The notes under the pieces: model-generated | Database searches by the model: none | The model's input: only the letters and a program-made list of their open reading frames with translations | What the model was told of the DNA's origin: nothing | Source of the DNA: Antedon bifida | Taxonomy: Eukaryota; Echinodermata; Crinoidea; Comatulida; Antedonidae | Reading direction: 5' to 3' | Length of the DNA stretch: 64,000 bases | NCBI GenBank assembly: GCA_963402885.1 | Contig: OY727095.1 | Span: forward strand, 19,969,001-20,033,000 | Shown: piece after piece, positions 56,164 through 64,000 of the stretch | How positions within the stretch are numbered: position 1 is the first letter of the stretch | Layout of the letters: the number at the start of each line of letters is the position of its first letter | Program-made: the position numbers and the translations under genes

Positions 56164-58010
56164 TAGTCCATGGGCCAGGTCCAGTTTTTTGCGAAAGCAG
56201 TATCAAATTGGTGGCAAATGCTACCATACATTTTTGGAAAGCTTAATATGTCTACTTTTCAGAAATCCATGATAGCAATGCCAATTGTACAGCTTAATAG
56301 TCATTTTTTAGGATTATATAACACCGCCTACGGAAAATATGCAACACAAAATTTTGGGGTAGGGGGTAACATTTTTGCTAATAACTTGGGATTGAGTGAA
56401 CATATTTGCATTTTCTTTGTGTCAGTATGTAGTGTATAGACTGCTTAAGCATAATATATTTTTATAAGTAAATCCAACAATTATTGACGCCATTAGAGGT
56501 CACAAGGTCACTGAACTTTTATAAAAAATGAATTTTTTTCTAATATTAACTTATAACTTTCAGTTTTTAACAAAAAAAATACAATAGATGTTATGCAAAC
56601 TGATGTTTTCATGAACATATAGACCCAATAAACAAGAAAATTGAAGTTAAAGATTACCAAAATATGAATATACTGTGTATTATGAAGAAATTTGTTGTTT
56701 TTAGTAATTTGTAATCGTTTACAATTATGGGGTAGGGGGTAACATTTTTGCGAATAATTTACAATTTAGTTAACAGATTTGCATTTTCTTGCTATCAGTA
56801 TGTAGTGTATAGATTGCCTAATTGTAATATACTTTTTAAAAATGAATCCCGCATTTATTGACATCTTTAGAGGTCAAAAGGTCACTGACCTTTAATCAAA
56901 AATGCAATTTCTTCTAAAATAGCTTATGAATTTCAATTTTAAACACAAAAATACAAGAAATCTTATGCAAACTAATGTTTTCTTAAACCTATAGACACAA
57001 TAAATAAGAAAATTGAAGTTAACATTTTTTCAAAAATGAATATGCTGTTCATTATAAAGAAACTTGTTCGTCATTAGTAATTTGTGACAATTATGGGGTA
57101 GGGGGTAACATTTTTGCAAATAACTTAAGATTTAGTTAACAGATTTACATTTTCTTGTTATCATTATGTAGTGTATGGATTTCTTTATTGTAATATGCTT
57201 TAAAAAAATGAATCCAACATCTATTGATGCCTTTTAGAGGTCAAAGGTCAATTACCTTTAATCAAAAATGCAATTTCTTCTAAATTAACTTATAAATTTC
57301 AATTTTAAACACAAAAATATATAGAGATCTTATGTTAATGTTTTCCCAAACCTATAGACACAATGAACAAGGAAATTGAAGTTAAACAAACAAATATTCT
57401 GTGAATTTATGAAGACATTCTGTCTGTTAATAGTAATTTCTTATTAACAATTATAAGGTAAGGGGTTACATTTTTCCTAATAACTTTGTATTTAGTGATC
57501 ACATTTGAATTTATTTTGGTATTAATATGTACTGTGTAGGTTGCTTAATTGTTATATTCATTTTGAAAAAAATAAAATGTAACATATATTGACATCTTTT
57601 TAGGTAAAATGGTCATTGAACATTTAAAAAATGCAATTTCGTCCAAATTTACATTAATAAAGTTTCAATATTTAACGCAAAAATACAACAAATCTAATAC
57701 AAACTTTTTTTTAAACCTATAAAGACAATGGACAAGAAATTGAAGTTAAAGATTAAAAACAAATAAACATGTGTACAGTAATAATAATATTAAGAATTGT
57801 GACCGTATTAGTAATTTGTAATTATTCAAAATTATGGGGTAAGGGGTAACATTTTTGCTAATAACTTTGAATTTAGTGAACAGATTTTGCCTTTCTTGGT
57901 ACCAATAAATAGTATATCAACTGTTTAATTGCTATATATTAAAACATTATCAAATTGTTATTACCAATAGATTTATGTGGTTTTTATTTTATTAAACCTA
58001 TAGAAAAATA
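56164..58010. repeat. left-arm array of about 370-bp repeats (5 units)
   Basis: Each unit carries GGGGTAGGGGGTAACATTTT (near 56344, 56729, 57094; variants GGTAAGGGGTTAC and GGGTAAGGGGTAAC near 57465 and 57838), followed by TATGTAGTGTATAGA and AGAGGTCA-GGTCACTGA-type blocks. Units become more diverged toward the centre. The right arm (about 60400-62470) holds six inverted units. Confidence 0.85.
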
Positions 58011-58083
58011 TTAACCGTTTAGTATTGTTATAGGTTACGAAATAACATGACCTTTTGGAGGGTATACATTATTTGATTTATTA

Positions 58084-58637
58084 TTAAAGATGTATTGTCC
58101 CTTGAAACACAAAAAAATGAAGATCAAAATATTCTAAATTTAAATTGGCCATATCAAAGTAATATTAAAGTTATTCACTTTAAGTCGAAAATTCGAGCCA
58201 AAAGCAACAAGTTTACGTAATTTACAGGTAAATTCGTTGGATTACATTTCGTCTGGAAAATCGTTGCGAGCGAAAGTAAACAAAGATTTCAAACCATGAG
58301 TACGCATTATGCATATGCTAATTATGATTGTTTACAACTCGTCACGGTTGAGAAGGTATTTTCACACAGATCGTGAGGAAGTTTTATGATTATGCATACA
58401 GAGAGTAGCCAAACAAGCGCGTTTCATTATGGGATATGTTTTGACTGAAAACTTTGACTGGAAGTCAAAGTTATTTTTTTAACAAAAAACGTCTGTATTT
58501 CAGTTAAATGATTTTTTTTTCGACAAATTTTTGGTGATAGTTAATAACTATATGATACTTCAAAATGACCCACCTTTTTTCGAAATCTGTTATTTTTTAT
58601 TTTTTTGGAATTAGTCAAAGGGACAATACATCTTTAA
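58084..58637. mobile_element. 554-bp TTAA-flanked MITE in the palindrome centre
   Basis: TTAA at 58084-58087 and 58634-58637 bracket inverted ends AGATGTATTGTCCCTT and AAGGGACAATACATCT (the right copy has an extra A before the run of G). Interior contains two pseudo-symmetrical halves and no coding frame. Confidence 0.8.
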
Positions 58638-59018
58638 TTAAAAATATCGTTGATGTTTCATTGTTATTACATATTGATAATAATATTAATAAACATATCC
58701 AGCTTCTGTGTTGTAAATTGTTTTTTATAATTTACATATTCCAAACATTCAATTGTCTATAGTAATCATAGAAATGACAATTGTTTAGATTACCAATTAT
58801 ATCTGTAATTGATCTGTATTTGTAAATGATAAGATATTCTAAGGTTATAAATGTTCATCTCGTCTGCAAATTAGGTAGTTTTCTTCTTTTTTTTAAAAAC
58901 AAAACTGTTATGGTATTGTAATACTGTATTACAGGACAATAACATTTTCCTTCATCTTGATTTAAAGAAAACAGTTAGTTTATTCAAACTCATTAATATG
59001 TCAATTTTTTAGATTTTC

Positions 59019-59661
59019 ATATTAGCTGCAGTTCAGCAATTCACACTTACTAGGAAATTTACACTACAGCCTCAGAGACCGGTGGCGCTTCCACATACGT
59101 TTGAAAGAACTGGGTATCTCTCTGTTTTCATATCTCAGTTTGAATTATATTGGAGGATAACTTTGACACAACCACCTAAAGTTAGGTCCAGTCAATGCAA
59201 TTTACACAGGAAGGAAAAATCATATCTGGTATCTTCAGAAGAGACTGTCATGTATACTTTACATTTTCTTCATTGATCACAGACGCCACTGAGCCAAATA
59301 GTGTTTCTATCCATTGTTGGATGCCCTTCACATCTCTAGAGAATACAGACTGAAGACTATAACGTGCTGTACCAGGGTACTTGGTTCTAGTATTTTTGTC
59401 AGCTTTTTCCATAACATTTTAAAAGATATTAGCGGTAACATTGATCAAAATCGGGAAACTTGCAAAGTATCACATTCCAAAATGTCAAGGAACATTGTAC
59501 AAGATCATACTTCATTTTGCGATAACAAAATCATGTCTTTTTAAGATTTCCATATATACCCAGTTGTTTTAAATGATGTAGGCTCCACTGGAATTTGACG
59601 ATGTAATATAATAGAATTAATTCTATTATGAATGTGTGAATTGCTAAACTGCAGCTGATAT
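59019..59661. mobile_element. about 640-bp inverted-repeat element in the palindrome centre
   Basis: AGCTGCAGTTCAGCAATTC at 59024-59042 and its complement with one mismatch at 59638-59656; inverted similarity continues to CATAT on the outer side and CACAC on the inner side. Short frames (59082-59276, 59314-59544) show no domain. Target duplication unclear. Confidence 0.6.
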
Positions 59662-59921
59662 GCAGATCTGAAACATTTACCTATTGTTAATGAGTTCATT
59701 TTTGTAAACCAAGATACAGGAAATTGTCAGATGAACATTTATAGAAAAGAATATCTTTTAAATACAAATTTAATTGGTAGGCCCTAGTGTCATTTTTAAA
59801 ATTACTATATAAGTCGATTAATTCATTTAAAGTACAAAATGTAAAATAATAACAATTTACACAGTATAGCCTAAAAACTAGAGCAGCAGCGTGAAAATAA
59901 CCAAATACCCTATCAAAAGTA

Positions 59922-60120
59922 GTGGAGCTGTAGCTTGGTAATTAACGTGCTTGCCTTCCAATCCCAAGGTCCGGGGTTTAATCCTGACCTAGTGCCAGGG
60001 TTGTAACTCACAACTCTTTCAACTCCACTTCTTCACGATAAATTATAAAATAGTTTATCCATCCTGAAACTTTACGATGAAATAAATGTTTTTATAAAGC
60101 TCTATATCCTCATATTAAAA
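59922..60120 (+). mobile_element. tRNA-derived SINE fragment
   Basis: GTAGCTTGGTAATTAACGTG resembles a pol III A box and GGTCCGGGGTTTAATCC (near 59968) a B box with tRNA-like spacing; the sequence continues into a non-tRNA tail. The 3' acceptor stem of a tRNA is absent, so this is not a functional tRNA gene. Boundaries are approximate. Confidence 0.5.
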
Positions 60121-60399
60121 CAAAATCATTATTTTTTTTTTTCAATAAATAAAATAATGTATACCCTCCAACAAGTCATGCATAATGTTATTTTGTACCC
60201 CACAACAACACTAAATACTACAATTTTTCAATTTGTCTACAGGCTTTAAATAAAACTACACAGCCACTATTGGTAATATTATTTGAGATCAAAATGTTGC
60301 ATAATTTTTTGATATAACAATTTTTAATTAAACAGCTTATACAGTACCCTACTTATTGTTACCAAGAAATGCAAAATATGTTTAATAAATTCAAAGTTA

Positions 60400-62470
60400 T
60401 TAGCAAAAATGTTACCCCTTACCCCATCATTTTAAGGATTACAAATTACTAATACGGTCAAAATTCTTCATATTGTTAGGGCCTATACATGTTTATTTGT
60501 GTTTAATCTGTAACTTCAATTTGTATTTGTACATTGTCTGTATAGGTTTAAAAAAAACACCAGTTTGTAATAGATTTCTGGTATTTTTGTGTTTAAAATT
60601 GAAACTTTATTTATGTTAAATTTTGACGAAATTGTATTTTTTGTTAATGTTCAATGACCCTTTGACCTACAATGATGTCAATATGTTACGTTTTATTTTT
60701 TCAACATGAATATAACAATTAGCCAACCTACACAGTACATATTAATACAAAAAAAAAAAAAAGCAAATTAGATCAGTAAATACAAAGTTATTAGAAAAAA
60801 TGTTACCCCTTACCCTATAATTGTTAAACAAAGTATTATTAACGGACAAAATGTCTTCATAAATTCATAGAATATTTGTTTGTTTAATTTAAATTTCTTG
60901 TTCATTGTGTCTATATGTTTAGGAAAACATAAACATAAGATCTCTTATAAGTTTGTGTTTAAAATTTAAATGTATAAGTTATTTTAGAAGAAATTGCATT
61001 TTTGATTGAAGGTCATTGACCTTTGACCTCTAAAGATGTCAATAAATGTTGGATTCATTTTTTAAAAGTATATTACAATTAGGCAATCTATACACTACAT
61101 ACTGATAGCAAGAAAATGCAAATCTGTTAACTAAATTGTAAATTATTCGCAAAAATGTTACCCCCTACCCCATAATTGTAAACGATTACAAATTACTGAA
61201 AACGAACAAATTTCTTCACAATACATACCATATTCATTTTTTGTTAATCTTTAATTTCAATTTTCTTGTTTATTGGGTCTATATGTTCATGAAAATATCT
61301 GTTTGCATAATATCTATTGTATTTTTTTGGTTAAAAACTGAAAGTTATAAGTTAATATTAGAAAAAAAATCGTTTTTTATTAATTAAAGTTCAATGACCT
61401 TCTGACCTCTAATGTCGTCAATATTTGTTGGATTAACTTAGAAAAATATATTACGCTTAAGCAGTTTATACACTACATACTGATACCAAGAAAATGCAAA
61501 TCTGTTCACTCAATCCCAAATTATTAGCAAAAATGTTACCCCCTACCCCATTATTGTCAATGATTACTAATGACGAACAAGTTTCTTTATAATGCACAGC
61601 ATATTCAATTTTGAAAAAATGTTAAATTCAATTTTCTTATTTATTGTGTCTATAGGTTTAAGAAAAAATTAGTTTGCATAAGATTTCTTGTATTTTTGTG
61701 TTTAAAATTGAAATTTATAAGCTAATTTAGAAGAAATTGCATTTTTGATTAAAGGTCAGTGACCTTTTGACCTCTAAAGATTTCAATAAATGCGGGATTC
61801 ATTTTTAAAAAGTATATTACAATTAGGCAATCTATACACTACATACTGATAGCAAGAAAATGCAAATCTGTTAACTAAATTGTAAATTATTCGCAAAAAT
61901 GTTACCCCCTACCCCATAATTGTAAACGATTACAAATTACTAAAAACAACAAATTTCTTCATAATACACAGTATATTCATATTTTGTTAATCTTTAACTT
62001 CAATTTTCTTGTTTATTGGGTCTATATGTTCATGAAAACATCAGTTTGCATAACATCTATTTTATTTTTTTTGTTGAAAACTGAAAGTTTTAAGCTAATA
62101 TTAGAAAAAAATTCATTTTTTATTAAAGTTCAATGACCTTCTGACCTCTAATGGCGTCAATAATTGTTATATTTACTTATAAAAATATATTATGCTTAAG
62201 CAGTCTATACACTACATACTGACAAAAAGAAAATGCAAATATGTTCACTCAATCCCAAGTTATTAGCAAAAATGTTACCCCCTACCCCAAAATTTTGTGT
62301 TGCATATTTTCCGTAGGCGGTGTTATATAATCCTAAAAATTGACTATTAAGCTGTACAATTGACATTGCTATCATGGATTTCTGAAAAGTAGACATATTA
62401 AGCTTTCCAAAAATGTATGGTAGCATTTGCCACCAATTTGATACCGAAAAAATGTCTGGCCCATGGACTA
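60400..62470. repeat. right-arm array of about 370-bp repeats (6 units, inverted to left arm)
   Basis: AATGTTACCCCCTACCCCAT-type blocks recur near 60408, 60800, 61156, 61532, 61898 and 62272, each with TCTATACACTACATACTGA nearby; these are reverse complements of the left-arm units. One unit more than the left arm, so unequal change in copy number has occurred since the palindrome formed. Confidence 0.85.
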
Positions 62471-64000
62471 AAATTCTTTTATAGACCTGACATGATGAAA
62501 CTCATCTTTACCCTTAAGTGACCTACATAGTTCACAATGAAACATTCTGTCTAAAATAATTGATCTAGTTATTTTTACCATGGTATTTTGATGCTTAAAA
62601 GTAGACCAACAGGAATAAAGTGTAATTGTAAAATATTAATTATTTGTACTGGCCTATTTGTGAGTGAATCCCAGAGTATATGAGAATATTTGATATACAA
62701 GCATTTACTGAGTTGACAAAATTATGTTTAATCTGCAATCTGTTGAATCATGGAGGTATAACCATGGTTGAATCAATAATAAGCAAATAATTATTTCCAT
62801 GTTAAATAAACGCAATGATATGAAATAGGAAATATTTAAACACAATGATAAATAATAGGAAACATTTAATAATAATATTATGATACATGAAATTTACATA
62901 GCAATGTAGCACTGTGTTTTAATATATAACCAATTTGGTTAGAGTTAAACACAATGATAAAGAATAGGAAACATTTAATAGTATGAAAAATGACATTTAC
63001 AAAAATCAAAAATAGGAATTTAATATGATAAATTACATTTACTACGGTAGCAATTTAGCACTGTGGTTTACTATAACCAATGTGGTAGAGTAAAACACTG
63101 TTTAACTAAAAGCATTTTGGTTACAGTTAAACACAATGATAAAGAATAGGAATTTAATATAAACATGATAAATGACATTTACATAGCAATTTAGCACTGT
63201 GTTTTACTTTAACCAATTTGGTTACGGTTAAACACAATGATAAAGAATATGAATTTAATATAAACATGATAAATGACATTTACATAGCAATTTAGCACTG
63301 TGTTTTACTATATAACCAATTTGGTTACGGTTAAACACAATGATTATGAATAGGAATTTAATATAAACATGATAAATGACATTTACATAGCAATTTAGTA
63401 CTGTGTTTTACTATAACCAATTTGGTTACGGTTAAACACAATGATTATGAATAGGAATTTAATATAAACATGATAATAATTATGATATGATACAATATGA
63501 TTTTCTCCCAATTAGTGAAGACATTTGAGATACTGCATAGTGTACCTAATAAGATCATTTCATTAACATACAGCAATACAGATATGTACAAAAAGAGCAG
63601 AACAATTAAATGTAACTGTCTCATTACATCAAGTGACGAATCGCATATTCACCGGTTATTGTTGAGGCGCATAGAGGTTTGCGCAATGCATGTTTTCCTC
63701 CCACATACGTTTCCAAGTGAATACTGTTCTACGCATGCGCGTCCATGCACCGTTTAAATACCACGCGCAGTTGTTTTTGTATTTTCGCGTAACGGTCGAT
63801 TACATATTGATCAACAAATGACCTGGCATTTTACATAACCTTTCTATAAAATTATGACCTTCAAACAAGTTATTTTATTTTCCTTTAAATATTATTATTT
63901 AAAATATCTAAAAATACAAAACACAGTATAGCTATTATTGATGTTAACTTTCACTAAAATTTTACGTCGAAAATCATGTAATTTTCAAACATCTATAAAA

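Larger units (their letters stand above)
56164..62470. mobile_element. 6.3-kb palindromic element splitting tandem unit 4
   Basis: Begins TAGTCCATGGGCCAG and ends with the near-complement CTGGCCCATGGACTA. Units 2 and 3 show the unoccupied site GACAAATTCTTTTATAG near 46918 and 51538; here AAA flanks both ends (56161-56163 and 62471-62473), so the target duplication is probably 3 bp. Both arms (about 1.8-2.3 kb) consist of inverted arrays of a roughly 370-bp repeat. The centre holds other insertions (58084-58637, 59019-59661, 59922-60120). No transposase is visible. Confidence 0.85.
42086..64000. repeat. tandem array of at least four 4.0-4.6-kb units (Ulp1/PHD gene fragment + satellite)
   Basis: Units start at AGTTGCAGTGCATTTGTAAT at about 42086, 46061, 50681 and 55300. 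Unit 1 is about 3.97 kb; units 2 and 3 are about 4.62 kb, the extra length being a 631-bp MITE including its duplicated TTAA. Unit 4 is interrupted by a 6.3-kb palindromic element and leaves the window. Each unit has in order: a Ulp1 catalytic-Cys exon end, a PHD-like exon, non-coding sequence, a block of 100-bp satellite monomers, an 86-codon frame without features, more non-coding sequence, then Ulp1 exons. Units are almost identical, apart from indels and scattered substitutions. Confidence 0.93.

Noticed and set aside
59930..59995. Functional tRNA gene
   Set aside because: A and B boxes are present but the acceptor stem is not closed and the sequence continues as a SINE tail.

Overview
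The window looks like nuclear DNA of a marine invertebrate, most plausibly a non-vertebrate deuterostome such as an echinoderm. The reasons are an AT-rich background, a spliced NACHT-type immune receptor with a death-effector-like N-terminus, many intronic MITEs, a Tx1/L1-like LINE, GGCCTA-rich repeats, and a Ulp1-protease/PHD gene fragment amplified in tandem. The species assignment is inference.

Layout. 1-9194: nested giant inverted repeats without convincing genes, a 6.97-kb fold-back element (2221-9194) abutting a partial inverted copy (1-2220). 9503-15714 (minus strand): a five-exon DED-NACHT receptor gene whose introns are full of MITE-like sequence. 15951-16858: a 55-bp minisatellite. 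16905-26191: a compact, visibly more GC-rich block of tightly packed, mostly open genes on both strands, unlike everything around it. Its key gene is a spliced terminase large subunit (Walker B, RNase H-like nuclease motifs) with antisense genes in its introns, a layout typical of Herpesvirales. A neighbour looks like a portal protein and another is tail-anchored. I read the block as a fragment of an invertebrate herpesvirus-like genome joined to host DNA; both ends look truncated, and the terminase exon with the P-loop is missing.

26200-29142: a frameshifted gene for a multicopy protein with a nuclease-like (PIN/FEN-like) region and a tesmin/TSO1 CXC domain. 29143-33172: AT-rich, with a microsatellite, a perfect hairpin and a TTAA-flanked MITE. 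33173-39159: a full-length but frameshifted LINE with an 11-bp target-site duplication. 39727-41124: a TTAA MITE with a second element nested at a TA site. 41130-41564: two candidate minus-strand exons. 42086-64000: a tandem array of at least four units of about 4.0-4.6 kb, each carrying Ulp1 and PHD exon remnants plus a block of 100-bp satellite. Units 2 and 3 share a MITE that units 1 and 4 lack; unit 4 is split by a 6.3-kb palindromic element.

The functional genes with clear architecture are the NACHT receptor and the virus-like cluster (packaging ATPase/nuclease, candidate portal, candidate membrane protein and unknowns). The rest is mobile DNA whose insertion order can be partly read from empty sites inside the tandem units.
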